DNA of 64,000 nt from Bubalus kerabau (GCF_029407905.1 NC_073641.1:17653001-17717000); one strand, 5' to 3'; shown: positions 10,895-22,880, counted from the stretch's first letter. Notes: a model not told the origin generated them from the sequence alone. A program made the numbers and translations.

Positions 10895-11098
10895 AAACCA
10901 CGATTTGGTTAACTTTGTCTTAGAAATCCAGGTATTAAATATTTCAGATTTAGGATTACAGTTTTTGTGGTAATTACTCAACTCTTGTTATAGTGGGGCC
11001 ACATACCACTGAGTACTGGCAGTATTCCAGTAAGAATTTATTTACAAAAATAGGCAATAAGTGGGCAAGAGTTTGTCTAGACAGTTGCTATAACAGTA
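10895..11098 (-). mobile_element. hAT-type MITE (MER58-like), diverged
   Basis: On the minus strand, parts of a common mammalian hAT MITE appear in order: tgtaaataaattcttactgg, gagttgagtaatta, gaaatatttaatacctgg and an end near gttaaccaaatc. The family name is from memory. Boundaries are approximate. Confidence 0.6.
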
Positions 11099-11148
11099 AA
11101 TCAAGGCTTTATCTGTTAGCATTTACCAGTTTCGATGGTGTAAGACAT

Positions 11149-11647
11149 AACCTAGGCAGTGTTTTAAAAAGCAGAGGCATCACTTTGCTGACAAAGGTCC
11201 CTATAGTAGGAGCTATGGTTTTTTCCAGTAGTCATGTATAGATGTGAGAGTTGAACCATAAAGAAGGCTGAGCACACAAGAATTAAAGCTTTTGAACTGT
11301 GGTGCTGGGAAAGACTCTTGAGAGTCCCTGGGACAGCAAGGAGATCAAACCAGTCAATCCTAAAGGAAATCAACCCTGAATATTCATTGAAAGGATGGAT
11401 GCAGAACCTCCAATACTTTGGTCACCTGATGCGAAGAGCTGATTCATTGGAAAAGACCCTGATGCTGGGAAAAATTGAGGGAAGGAGGAGAGGGGTGACA
11501 GAGGATGAGATGGTTGTATGACATCACTGGCTCAATGGACTTGAGTTTGAACAAACTCTGGGAGAATATGATGGACAGAGAAGCCTGGCATGCTGCTGTC
11601 CATGGGGTCGCAAAGAGTCAGTTACAACTTAGCCACAGAACAACAGT
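11149..11647 (+). mobile_element. BovB LINE, 3' end, sense, 5'-truncated
   Basis: The copy runs from the acctaggcagtgttttaaaa region of ORF2 to the natural 3' end (gtcgcaaagagtcagttaca). Recognisable motifs include gaagagctgattcattggaa and the C-terminal coding region, now broken by stops and indels. Confidence 0.92.
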
Positions 11648-11655
11648 GGTGTAAA

Positions 11656-11866
11656 AGGGCTTCCCAGGTGGCGCTAGTGGTAAAGAACTGACCTGCCAAT
11701 GCAGGGAATGACAGAGATATGAGTTCAATCCCTGGGTTGGGAAGATCCCCTGGAGGAGGGCATAGCAACCCACTTCAGTTCTTGCCTGGAGAGTTCTGTG
11801 GACAGAGGAACCTGATAGGCTACAGTCCATGGGGTTGCAAAGTCAGACACTACTGAAGTGACCTAG
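11656..11866 (+). mobile_element. Bov-tA SINE, sense
   Basis: A full-length copy: gggcttcccaggtggcgcta head, B box gagttcaatccctggg, then the Bov-A body. It lies 9 bp downstream of the BovB 3' end. Confidence 0.92.
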
Positions 11867-12148
11867 CACACATGTAGCACACACCTATGATGTAAGAACT
11901 CCATCACAGCAAATTTCAAGCTACCAGGATGATGTTACTGAATGTGTATTAGGAGAGGGATGTGCAGTAGCCCTCATTATGTTATGTTTCAACTATATAG
12001 ACATAATTGGTGGAAATAACCTCAAGAGTATGGTTAAGTTAAAATGTAATCTGTTAGAAAATGAGAGGTTACTACCTTTGGTTTTAATATTACTACCTTA
12101 ATTGTAAGGTCATATAGTCTAATATTTGATGATCATTATGTTTAACAA

Positions 12149-12360
12149 GGGCTTCCCTGGTGGCTTAGATGGCAAAAATTCTAGCTGATATGTGGGAGAC
12201 CTGGGTTCGATCCCTGGGTCAGGAAGATCCCCTGAAGGAGGTCATGGCAACCCACTCCAATATTCTTGCCTGCCTGGAGAATCCCCATGGACAGAAGAGC
12301 CTGGCAGCTGCAGTCCATGGGGTCTCAGAGTCAGACACGACTGAACGACTAAGCATAAGC
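12149..12360 (+). mobile_element. Bov-tA SINE, sense
   Basis: A full-length copy with canonical B box gggttcgatccctgggtc. A short possible target duplication, atgtttaa, lies at 12138-12145 and 12363-12370. Confidence 0.92.
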
Positions 12361-12420
12361 ACATGTTTAATACACAACTCTCAGAATTTACAAAAATATG
12401 TAATTAGGAAACATTAAAAA

Positions 12421-13097
12421 AAACTAAGATCATGGCATCTGGTCCCATCACTTCATGGCAAATAGATGGGTGAAATGTAGAAGCAATGACAGATTTTCTT
12501 GGGTTCCAAAATCACTCAAACGGAGACTGCAAGCATGAAATTAAAAGATGCTTGCTCCTTGGAACAAAAGCTATGATAAACCTAGACAGCATATATGCAT
12601 GCAAAGACATCACTTTGCCAACAAAGATCCATATAGTCAAAGTTATGATTTTTCCAATAGTCATGTATGGAGGTGAGAGTTGGACCATAAAGAAGGCTGT
12701 GTGCTGAAGAACTGATGCTTTTGAACTGTGGTGCTGGAGAAAACTCTCAAGAGTCCTTTGGACTGCAAGATAAAACCAGTCAATCCTAAAGGAAATCAAC
12801 CTTGAATATTCATTAGAAGGACTGATGCTGAAACTGCAATCCTTTGGCCACCTGATGAGAAGAGCCAACTCCTTGGGAAATACCAGGGTGCTGGGAAAAA
12901 TTGAAGGTGAAAGGAGAAGAGGGCAGCAGAGGACGAGATGGTTGGATGGCATCACCAACTCAATGATCATGAGTTTAAGCAAGCTCCGGGAGATGGTGAA
13001 GGACAGGGAAGCCTGGCATGCATGCATACTGGCATGCAACCCCCCATCCATGGGGTTGCAAAGACTCAGACAAGACTGAGTGACTGAACAACAACAA
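12421..13097 (+). mobile_element. BovB LINE, 3' end, sense
   Basis: The copy spans the end of the reverse transcriptase and the ORF2 C-terminus (ctaagatcatggcatctgg, then agtcatgtatggaggtgag) to the 3' end with an (AAC)n-like tail. The reading frame 12486-12707 still shows HEIKRCLLLG and GGESWTIKKA, typical BovB ORF2 residues. Confidence 0.93.
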
Positions 13098-13269
13098 GCT
13101 GACATGAGCTGGTTCTACTACACTATTTCTTTTCCTGGTACACTTCCCATTGGAGTTTTATTATTTCATACTCAAGGTACTTTGAAGCGGGACCCAAAAT
13201 TCATTTCATAGGCCCTTTATTAAGTATTCATTTATGTCAGACACTCCATTGTCACTCTTGATTCCACTC

Positions 13270-14431
13270 CATTACTTTTATTTTTAAAATTAATTTTCAT
13301 TGGAGTATAATTGCTTTACAATGTTGTGTTGGCTTCTACTGTATAGCATAATGGATCAGTCACACATATACAAATATTGCCTCCCTTTTGCACTTTCTTC
13401 CCATTCAAGTCTTCACAGTGCATTAAGTAGAGTTCCCTGTGCTACTAGTTTTCATTAGTTACCTATTTTATACATAGTATCAATATTGCATATATGCCAA
13501 TCCCAATCTCAACTCCTCCCTCCTCATCCCTCTTTTCCTCTTGGTATCCATATATTCTCTATCTTTGGGTCTCTATATCTGCTTTGCAAATAAGATCATC
13601 TGTACTATTTTTATAGATTCCACATATATGTGTAATACACAATATTTGTTTTTCTCTTTCTGACTTACTTCACTACAGTCCTAGGTCCATCCACATCTCT
13701 ACAAATGACTCAATTTAATTGAGTAATATTCCATTGTATATATGTACCACATCATCATCCATTCTTTTGTTGATGGCCATCTAGCTCCATCCATTGCTTC
13801 CATGTCCTGGCTATTGTAAATAGTGCTGCCATGAATATTAGGGTGCATATATCTTTTTGAATTTTGGTTTTCTCTAGGTATATACTCAGGAGTGGGATTT
13901 CTGGGTCATATGATAGTTCTATTTTTAGTTGTTTAAGGAATCTACACACTGTTTTTCATAGTGACTGTATCAATTTACACTCCCCCCAACATTATAGGGA
14001 GGTTCCCTTTACATTACACCCTCTCCAGCATTTGTTTGTAAATTTTTTGATGATGGCCATTCTGAGCAGTGTGAAGTGATATCTCATTGTAATTTTGATT
14101 TGCATTTCCCTAATAATTAGTGACTTTGTGTATCTTTTCATGTGTTTGTTGACCATCTGTATGTATTTGGAGAAATGTCTGTTTAGGTCTTCTGCCCATT
14201 TGGGGGTTGGTTTTTTTTTTTTTTTTTTTTTTTTAGTATTGAACTGCATGAGCTGTTTGTATAATTTGGATATTAATCCTTTGTTAGTTGCTTCATTTGC
14301 AAATATTTTCTCCCATTCATAGTTCTGTCTTTTCGTTTATAGTTTCCTTTGCTGTGCAAAAGCTTTTAAGTTTAATTAGGTCCCATGTATTTATTTTTGT
14401 TTTTATTTTCATTACTCTAGGAGGTGGGTAA
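13270..14431 (-). mobile_element. L1 LINE, 3' UTR and ORF2 C-terminal part, antisense
   Basis: Cetartiodactyl L1 3' UTR in antisense (cattggagtataattgcttt, caatcccaatctcaactcct) passes into the ORF2 C-terminus (ccattgtatatatgtaccac, gtcctggctattgtaaatag, tttgcatttccctaataatt). A 24-nt T run lies at 14211-14234. The element is 5'-truncated near 14431. Confidence 0.85.
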
Positions 14432-16186
14432 TATGTTTTAAATATGGACATTTACTGAGGAGTGTAATAAAACATCAGACTCCTGCCAATGAAATCTTTT
14501 AAGGTTTTTGACTAGGTTAATATTGTGGGAAAAATATGAGAAGGAATATCAGCATTTTGTTAAGACTTACTATCCAAAAGCAAATAACAGTATATTAGTA
14601 CTATCTTTTTCTCAGGAACATGTATCTTTTTGAATTAATGTTTCTATTTTCTTTGGATATATACCCAGGAGTGGAACTGCTTGATCATATGGTAATTATA
14701 TTTTTAGTTTTCTGAAGAACCTCTATACTGTTTTCCACAGTGGCTTCACCAGTTTATGTTCTCACCAACAGTATACAAGTATCACCTTTTCTGTACATCC
14801 TCATCAACACTGGTCATCTGTGGCCTTTTTGAAGACTTTCTGACAGGTGTGAGGTTATATCTTACTGTAGTTTTGATTTACATCTCCCTGATGGTTAATG
14901 ATGTTGAGTATCTTTTCATGTGCCTGTTGGCTATCTGCATGTCTATTTTGGAAAAAGGTCTGTTTAGATCTTCTGCCTATTTTTTTAAATCCATTTTTTT
15001 CCCACAATGATTTCTGTGAGGTATTTATATATTTTGGATATTAATCACTTACTGGTAATATCATTTGCAAATATTTTCTCCCATTCACTAGGTTGTCTTT
15101 TTGTTTATGATTTCTTTACTGTGCTCAACTTTTAATTAGGTTCATTTGTTTGCTTTTGTTTCCTCTGCCTAAGAAGACATATACCAAGAAAATTGCTATA
15201 ATTTATGTCAAAGAATGTTCTACGTATTTTTTCTTTTAGGAATTTTCATGGTTTCTGACCTAACATTTAGGTCTTTAATCCATTATGAGTTAATTTTTCT
15301 ATGTGGTATGTGGAAATGTTCTAATTATTTTATTTTACATGTAGCTGTACAGTTTTCCCAATACCACTTACTGTGTGTGTTCCATATTGTATATTCTTGT
15401 CTCATTTGTCTTAGATTAACTGACCAATAAGTACATGGATTTATTTCTGGGCTCTCTGTTCCTTTGATCTATGTATCTGTTGTGGGCCAGTACCATACTG
15501 TTTTGATGACTATTGCTTTGTAGTGTAGTCTGAAGTCTAGGAGCTTGATACTTCCAGATTTTTTATTTATGTTAAGATTGCTTTGGTTATTTGGGGTCTC
15601 TTGTGGCTGCATACTTATTTGGAAACTATTAGTTTTAGCTGTGTGAAGAATGTCATGAGTGTTTTGATAAGGATTGCATTAAATATGTAGATTGCTTTTC
15701 TTAGTATGGTCATTTTAATAGTATCAGTTCTTCCAATCCAAGAGTATTAGATGTCCTTCTTCTTTTTATTTTTTTAATCTTCACTTTCTTTCACCAGTGT
15801 TTTGTAGTTTTCAAAGTATAAATCTTTCCCCTTTCTGGTTAAGTTTATTCCTAGGCATTTTACTCTTTTTGATTAAAATTGTAATTGATTTCTGCTTTCT
15901 CTGATAGTTCATTATTAGTGTTAATTATGAATAAATATTTATTGTTGCACAGCTTTACTGCATTCATTTATTAACTCTAATAGTCTTTGTGTGGAGTCTT
16001 TAAGGTTTCTTATATATAGTATCAAGTCATCTGCAAATGGTGACAGTTTACCAATTTAGATGCATTTGCTTTCTTTTCCTTCTCTTTTAGGTCTGATTGC
16101 TGTAGCTAGGACTTTTAATACTGTGTTGTATAGAAGTGGTGAGAGTGGGCATTCTTGTTCTGTTCTTGACTTTAGAAGAAAAGATT

Positions 16187-16384
16187 TCAGCTTTTCACCA
16201 TTGGGTTTGATTTTAGCTGTGGATTATCATAAATAATCTTTATTATGTTGAGATATGTTTCCTCTATACCCACTTTGTTGAGAGTTTTTATCATAAATTG
16301 ATATTGAATTTTGTCAAATGCTTTTTCTGTATCTATTGAGATGATCATCCGATTTTTATCCTTTGTTTTATTAATGTAATCCAC
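16187..16384 (-). pseudogene. L1 ORF2 reverse-transcriptase fragment
   Basis: A 65-codon open frame on the minus strand reads MIISIDTEKAFDKIQYQFMI and then VGIEETYLNIIKIIYDNPQ. This is the conserved early reverse-transcriptase block of L1 ORF2p around its first catalytic aspartate. The flanking ORF2 frame is broken. The endonuclease domain expected upstream is absent, because only about 370 bp separate this segment from ORF1 sequence. Confidence 0.85.
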
Positions 16385-16764
16385 AGCTTTCGCTATATAC
16401 TTGCCTTTACTAATGGAACTTTTCCTATAATTTCTTCTTGTTCTGGTCTTTTCTTTTCCACTTGAAAAAAGATGCTTTACTATTTCTTTTATGGTCAGTT
16501 TTCATTGATGGGCTTTTAGTTTTTGCTTGTATCTCCAATTCTGAATGATGATCTTGCTGAGTAGAATGTCCTAGATTATAGGGTTCCCCCCCATTCAATA
16601 ATTTAAATATATAATGTCACTCACTTGTGACCTGCAAAGTTTCTGCAGATAAATCAGCTGATAATTTTATGAAGGATCATTTGTATGTGACTCTTTATTT
16701 TTCTCTTGCTGCCTTCAGAATTTTCTCTTTAACATTTGCAGTCTTCAGTTTTAATTATGATATA

Positions 16765-16962
16765 TCATAATTCTTGTTGGGTCATTTCCACTATTCTATC
16801 TTCCAGATTTTCCTTGTGTTCTTCTATATCACCTAGTCTACCGTTAATGTCTTCTAGTGTGTTTTTCATTTTAACTACTGTGTTCTTCAGCTCTGACTGG
16901 TTCTTTAACATATTTTCTAATTCTTTGTTAAAATTCTCACTGTTCATCCATTTGTTCCCCAT
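16765..16962 (-). pseudogene. L1 ORF1 coiled-coil fragment
   Basis: A 65-codon minus-strand frame, with NQSELKNTVVKMKNTLEDIN and then ENLEDRIVEMTQQE, matches the coiled-coil part of L1 ORF1p, which forms trimers that bind L1 RNA. The match stops at the QQE motif. The next bases correspond to a later part of ORF1 (the conserved IIIK and KILKAAREK-type region), so about 120 codons of the RNA-binding core are missing. This is decayed sequence. Confidence 0.8.
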
Positions 16963-18265
16963 GTTTCTTTAGCATTCTTATTATTAATGCTTTGAATTCT
17001 ATTTGGTAAACATGTATCTGTGTTTTCTCAGGGTTTTTTTCTTCTTTCATTTGAGACAAATTCCTGTCTTCACATTTTGTCTAACATTTTCTATTAAATT
17101 TGGTGATAGTTACCTGTCTCAGTTTTGTATGGGTTTTCTTGTGGGGGAACATCCGTATGCAGTCTGTGTATTCCCAGTGACTTTATTTGGAGAACTCATC
17201 TGGAGTAAGCTAAGGTCATGTTTTCCCTCAGGGTTTCCTAGCAGCTGTCACCCTGGTAGGAGGTACGGCTGGAGATGGATGGGCTAAAGGCCAGAGTGAG
17301 GTATGAGCATGAGCGTCTCCTGTGCTCCGTGGTTGTTACTGACCTATCATAGGCAGAGGCAGGGGAAAGGGCAAGTCCCAAAGTGCTAGAGCAGCAGCCC
17401 TAACGGTCTAGTCTTAGCTGGTTCTTTTCCCTTTAAGATTATGGTCTCCACTCTCCTTTCTATAGCACCTTCACCCCAAAAGGGAGCAGCACTGGAGCAG
17501 AAGGGGCCAGCACTGTCTCCTGTTGTGGGCCAGGGTGCACACCGACAGTCCTGGCATGCCAGTCAGAGCCTGAGACAGTTTCTTACCCACCACCTCTGCC
17601 AGTGCTTGCAATGGCCATCCTCGCCCTTGCATGATTCATTGCCAGGTGTGAGCAAGCTCTGTTTCCCACAACTACACTCTCCTCAACAACAGGAACCTTT
17701 GCCTTAATAGGGATCTCAATAGGGATCTGGAGCTACAGAGTATGGAGCAGGAGCCCAGCACATCTGGGCATGCAGTGAGGTGGTCACAGGAAACTGGCCT
17801 GAGCTCAGAAAGCTTCATTCTGCGTCCCCCTACTTGTTGCAGGGAGTAATCAAGCATGTGCATTCTCTTCAGGAGAGGATTCCAGGTTTCTTACAGTCCA
17901 CCTGTAAGTCCCACTGGTTTTCAAGCCAGCTAAGAGGACTCGTCTTTCTCATGTCAATCCCCAGTACTGGGTTTCCCATTACATGGTTCCAACTGCTCAG
18001 TCTCCAGGGAGGCTCTCTGAGACCATGTGATCCCCCTCCTTTTCTGTGTTCTCTCCTAGGGCTAAGAGTTCTGATCTGATTGCTTCACTTCCTTTCCTAC
18101 CTGACCCCATGTTAATCTTTCTTTACCGCCTTGGTTATATGAGTCTTTCTGCCAGTTTCCAGTTTGTTTGCAGTGAGAATTTCTCTACATGTACTTCTGT
18201 TTGATATGTTCACAGGGGTGGTAAACTCAGGATCCTCCTATTCCATCATCTTGCTCTCCTCCCTT

Positions 18266-19055
18266 ACATCTAATTTTCAGTCACATTGAAACATGAAGTG
18301 CTTGACATTTTTCTCGCCTGTTCTGATTTAACCTCATTACCTGTTGTGGGCCACTGGCATCATTTCAATTAGTATCACCAGGGTTTTTAATATGTCATCT
18401 TATTGGTCTACTTTCATATTAGAAAACCACAGTCCTGGGTTTGTATAAACATTGTTTTCTTTTTCTATACCTCTGCTAAGATTACAGGTAACAAGTGATA
18501 TTAAAATTTATGCATTTTTTTTTTTTTGGTATCCCATTGTGCTTTGTCTCCTAATCATTTGTTTATTATCATTTACTCTTTTTCCCATTTCATGTAGCCG
18601 GGATTTCAAGTCTTAACCTGTATTGTCACAGGTTCCATCTCTGCCTCTGCCAATCTCAAGCTGGCAATCTTGCCTTTACAACTCAAAGCCTGGTTGGTTG
18701 GGATGGTGTGCCAGAGCATATACATCGATACCTTGGAACAGTTGTCTCAGGGAAAAACGGCTGAATCTCACAGCCTAAATATGTTCAAGAGGATATGAGG
18801 AACAGTCTTGAAATATGAAGTAATAAATAGGCTGAGATCTGCTTATCCCTTGGGAGTTTTTCCTTGGCTTGCTCATCTTGTTTCAATTCATATTCCTCTC
18901 TTGGGCTTCCAAATTTTATTTGTGATTACACATCTTCAACTGCAATCTTCAAAAACAAAATAAACTTAACATGTCTGTTTCTAAAGACTGTGCTTATGCA
19001 CTTCTGCCTGTCCTGAAGCTGCATTTTCTTGTGAATTTCTTCTTTTGACGTTTGC
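18266..19055. other. Unannotated stretch
   Basis: No confident repeat; parts may be older L2. Confidence 0.45.
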
Positions 19056-19059
19056 AGAG

Positions 19060-19420
19060 CAGACACCTGGGAGTATCCTTCATGCCTCTTTCTCCCTCAT
19101 TTGCCCATGTCCATAAGGTTTCCAATTCCAGAAAACTGCACCTACAAATATCTTTCATCTCTCTCTCTCTTCCAACATATTTGCCTCTCCTTTAGTTGAA
19201 AAGTTCTTCTGTCTTCATTTTCCAATAGCGATCAAACTATTCTTATCCACTCCAGTAATCCTTTTCTATGTAGTTACCAGAGTGCTATCTCAATATGCAA
19301 ATTCCAGATTTCCTTTTAATAACCTCTTCCAGATTATTCAAGTCTTCCAAGAGGGCTTTGCCTGCCCTTTTAACCTCAGTTCTTTCTACTCTATTTTCTT
19401 TAATCTTAGTTTCCTAGGGT
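19060..19420 (+). mobile_element. L2 LINE fragment, sense
   Basis: taccagagtgctatctcaat, tgcaaattccagatttcctt and agggctttgcctgcccttt follow the order of the L2 3' region (consensus gccagagtgatctttctaaa, then tgcaaatctgatcatgtc). Strongly diverged. Confidence 0.55.
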
Positions 19421-19639
19421 CAATTTTTTTTTTAATAATTTCTCACATTCTCATATGCGCCATACCTCAGTGAGAAAAGAAAATTTTTCAAGTGAGTAAC
19501 AAATAGATATAGTACCCTAAGACCCAAGTGTGCATTAGATGGAAAAAAAAAAAAAAGTTGGGTTTCCTTCCCTATGGCTTTTGAGTTCCAATTCATGAGG
19601 CAAACAGAGCATTTCCATTTTTTCTCTCCATTTTAATTT

Positions 19640-19962
19640 TTAAAAAATTATTTATTTTGTGGTTGTGCTGGGTCTTTGTTGCTGTGTGCAGGCTTTCTCT
19701 GGGAGTTAAGAGTAGGGGCTACTCTTCATTGTGGTACACAGGCTTCTTACCGTGGTGGCTTCTCTTTTTGTGGAGCACTGGCTCTAGGGCGCTTGGGCCT
19801 CAGTAGCTGCAGCTCGTGAGCTCTAGAGCTCAGGCTCAGTAGTTGTAGTGCTGAGATTTTAGTTGTTCTGCAGCATGTGGAATCCTCCAGATCAAGGATC
19901 AAACCCATGTCCCCAGCACTGGCAGGTGGATTCTTATCTACTATACCACCAGAGAGGTCCTA
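19640..19962 (-). mobile_element. CHR-type cetartiodactyl SINE, long form, antisense
   Basis: tggttgtgctgggtctttgt, ggctactcttcattgtggta, ctcaggctcagtagttgtag and the tRNA-like end ggcaggtggattcttatcta through ccaccagagaggtcc match the CHR family shared by ruminants, hippos and whales. It is older than the Bov SINEs around it. Confidence 0.85.
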
Positions 19963-20364
19963 TTTCTCCCATTTTTAAAAATGCAGGCCAAGATTTTAAT
20001 ATCAGGGGAAAAAGGCAGCAAGCAAGTGGTAGAAAAAGACTAATGATGATGTAGTACATTTTTTCAAGATAATGTACTAGAATATAGAATAGGATTGTTG
20101 AATATTTTTAATGGACATAATCAGATGATAAAGTACATGCTGAGTTCGTTCCAACTGTAATTGCTATGCATAAATACAAGAGGGACCCTGGAAACAGATC
20201 ATGGGAATTATCAAAGAACTACCCAGTGGGCTAGAAGAGAGATGCTGCCCACATATAACAGAGGTAACATAAGTGAAACTGCCTAGAAACAGAAAATTAA
20301 ATCAGGATTTCAACATATTAACTAGCCTAAGGACCAGAAAAAGAAATAATATAGCTACAATAGA
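19963..20364. other. Unannotated stretch
   Basis: Nothing recognised. Confidence 0.45.
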
Positions 20365-20428
20365 CCGTCTGTGGGGTCGCACAAAGTTGGACACGACTGA
20401 AGCGACTTAGCAGTAGCAGCAGCAGCAG
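20365..20428 (+). mobile_element. BOV-A2 3' end only, about 64 bp
   Basis: ccgtctgtggggtcgcacaa through cgacttagcag and an AGC-rich tail match the last part of BOV-A2. The rest is absent, so this is a very short 5'-truncated insertion. No convincing target duplication. Confidence 0.88.
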
Positions 20429-21309
20429 GCTGATAGCAGAGACAAAAGTAGTCTAAACATGCTGAAAATACATTTTTTTTTTAAAGGGAGCATCATTTAA
20501 AAGTTACTTCATAATAGAAAAGGGAACAGAATTTTGAAAAAACAAACAAAGAACATTCTTCTGAAAAGTATCATTCATAGCCACTGGGAAATTTGGCGAT
20601 TGTAACTGCACACAAGAAGGCACCATATTTTTTAAAAATGGTAAACATTAAATAGTGTGGGCCAATAGGGACAGACATCATCAGGGTAAACTGCAAAATT
20701 AAATGACTGTTACATGTAAACATTTTTACAAATAAATTAAAACTCACTTTAAGGGCAGTGAAAAATGGATGTTCATCTGAAGAAAACTAAATTATTAATG
20801 TAAAGGAAAAAAAAATCCATACTATGCCAGAGGGAAAGTTCATTTAGATGAAAACAGTGAGAAGATCACAGACATGGACAAGAGAGAATGAAGACTCAAT
20901 TTTCTTATGACTTGTGATTCTAAAGGGAGCCAGAACAAAAGAAAGAGAAAAAACAATGGTATGTAATCAGAATTTTTGAGATGGAAATAGAATAAGTTTC
21001 CTATGATGGAATAAAGAAAATAAATAGCCATACTTCAGTGTGCTCTAGTAAGTTTTGAACCTCAAGAACATATATATAATCTACAGGTGTTTAGGCAGGA
21101 GGGGGGAAGAAGAAGAAAAAAAAAACCTCACCTACAAGGGCAATTGGTGCCACTGAGAGAGGGCTTGGAGAAGTTTAGCTTCCACCTACCACTTCAGTAA
21201 TGTCCAATCAGTTTCCAGCCACACCAAATAAAGACAAAATTTTTTTTTACTTTAAAAATTGATATTTATCTATTAAAAAAAATTTTTTATGTCTAATATC
21301 TTACAGTTC
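20429..21309. other. Unannotated A-rich stretch
   Basis: Purine-rich, with no recognisable family or gene. Confidence 0.45.
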
Positions 21310-22092
21310 TTTTTTTAATTTTATTTTTAAACTTTACAATATTGTATTAGTTTTGCCAAATATTGAAATGAATCTGCCACAGGTATACCTGTGTTCCCCA
21401 TCCTGAACCCTCCTCCCTCCCCCCTCCCCATACCCTCCCTCTGGGTCGTTCCAGTGCACCAGCCCCAAGCATCCAGTATCGTGCATCAAACCTGGACTGG
21501 CAACTCGTTTCATACATGATATTATACATGTTTCAATGCCATTCTCCCAAATCTCCCCACCCTCTCCCTCTCCCACAGAGTCCATAGACTGATCTATACA
21601 TCTGTGTCTCTTTTGCTGTCTCGTACACAGGGTTATTGTTACTATCTTTCTAAATTCCATATATATGCATTAGTATACTGTATTAGTGTTTTTCTTTCTG
21701 GCTTACTTCACTCTGTATAATAGGCTCCAGTTTCATCCACCTCATTAGAACTGATTCAAATGTATTCTTTTTAATGGCTGAGTAATACTCCATTGTGTAT
21801 ATGTACCATAGCTTTCTTATCCATTCATCTGCTGATGGACATCTAGGTTGCTTCAATGTCCTGGCTATTATAAACAGTGGTGCGATGAACATTGGGGTAC
21901 ACGTGTCTCTTTCCCTTCTGGTTTCCTCAGTGTGTATGCCCAGCAGTGGGATTGCTGGATCATAAGGCAGTTCTATTTCCAATTTTTTAAGGAATCTCCA
22001 CACTGTTCTCCATAGTGGCTGTACTAGTTTGCATTCCCACCAACAGTGGAAGAGGGTTCCCTTTTCTCCACACCCCTCTCCAGGATTTATTG
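21310..22092 (-). mobile_element. L1_BT LINE, 3' UTR and ORF2 C-terminus, antisense
   Basis: A T run leads into the L1_BT 3' UTR and then the ORF2 C-terminus (ctgctgatggacatctaggt, ccagcagtgggattgctgga). It stops at 22092 in the Cys-rich region, where a second L1_BT 3' end begins with no unique sequence between. Confidence 0.92.
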
Positions 22093-22315
22093 CTTTAAAT
22101 TTTATTTTATTTTTAAACTTTACAATATTGTATTGGTTCTGCCATATATTGAAATGAATCTGCCACAGGCATACATGTGTTCCCCATCCTGAACCCTCCT
22201 CCCTCCTCCCTCCCCATACCATCCCTCTGGGTCGTCCCAGCACACCAGCCCCAAGCATCCAGTATCGTGCATCGAATCTGGACTGGCGACTTGTTTCATA
22301 TATGATATTATACAT
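21683..22315 (-). pseudogene. Chimeric 210-codon open frame across two abutting L1_BT copies
   Basis: The frame opens in the 3' UTR of the upstream L1 (first ~73 residues are non-coding L1 sequence by chance), crosses the junction and continues as a near-intact ORF2p C-terminus: GEGCGEKGTLFHCWWECKLV, then LPYDPAIPLLGIHTEETRRE. Of the C-terminal Cys-rich motif (CX3CX7HX4C), the first cysteine is lost through a local base change near 22080. There is no reason to think it is translated. Confidence 0.85.
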
Positions 22316-22453
22316 ATTTCAATGCCATTCTCCCAAATCATCCCACCCTCTCCCTCTCCCACAGAGTCCAAAAGACTGTTGTATACATCAGTGTCTCTTT
22401 TGCTGTCTCGCATTCAGGGTCATCGTTACCATCTTTCTAAATTCCATATATAT
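22093..22453 (-). mobile_element. Second L1_BT 3' end, antisense, abutting the first
   Basis: tttaaattttattttatttt starts a second L1_BT 3' UTR directly at the 5' boundary of the preceding copy. It runs to about 22453. It has almost no T run, so the poly(A) tail is missing. Confidence 0.9.
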
Positions 22454-22649
22454 ACTTATGTTGCAACCATGGTCTTAGGTTCCTAAACGCTCTACTAGAT
22501 CACTATACGTAATGCTCCCCTCCTGTGAAACCATTCTGAGGCTAACGCTCTTACAGACATACGTGACCAAATGAAAAAGGGAACCAAAAATAAATGAAGA
22601 ATGGAGACCACACTACAGAAAATTCACTAGAGGTGAATGCTCACAAACA

Positions 22650-22880
22650 AGTTGAGTTCATTTGTTCTGCAGATATTTATCAAGTGCCTCTCACATGAAA
22701 ATTACAGAGCTAAGAACTAAGGTTACAACAAAGAGCAAAAGACAAGGCCTCTGTTCTCATGGAGGAAACATAATAAGTATGGGGGACTCTATTTTAATGT
22801 TCTAGAGAATGAGATACCTGCCTGTTTCCAAGAAAACTTGAATAAGGAAAGGCTTTGCAAAGTGATGGAAAGGTGATGCT
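22650..22880 (-). mobile_element. L2 LINE 3' end, antisense
   Basis: gcagatatttatcaagtgcc, then aaggttacaacaaagagcaa and cctctgttctcatggaggaa match the L2 3' end in antisense. Confidence 0.6.

Larger units (their letters stand above)
14605..18265 (-). mobile_element. L1 LINE (L1M-type) with retained 5' end, antisense, internal deletions
   Basis: Read on the minus strand the element starts at 18265 with ggaggagagcaagatgatgg, the L1 5' UTR start. It continues through a GC-richer 5' UTR (about 18265-17000), an ORF1 coiled-coil part, an ORF1 C-terminal part (about 16760-16560), a linker, the ORF2 reverse transcriptase and part of the ORF2 C-terminus. The end at 14605 lacks the 3' UTR. It overlaps in L1 coordinates with the L1 at 13270-14431, so it is a separate insertion. 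A small tandem duplication (aatagggatctc) lies at about 17706-17731. Confidence 0.8.

Noticed and set aside
10418..10981. A 187-codon minus-strand open frame that could be taken for a gene
   Set aside because: Its first ~27 codons lie in a hAT-like MITE, the remainder is AT-driven (many I, K, N, L, F), and no domain, splice signal or neighbour supports it.
12512..13105. 197-codon minus-strand open frame
   Set aside because: It is the antisense of a sense BovB; the real BovB residues read on the plus strand.
16721..17287. Plus-strand open frames in the 17-kb area as exons
   Set aside because: They are antisense to L1 ORF1 and 5' UTR sequence.
21683..22315. Longest open frame (210 codons) as a possible domesticated gene
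   Set aside because: It is an accidental fusion of an L1 3' UTR and an L1 ORF2 C-terminus across an insertion join.
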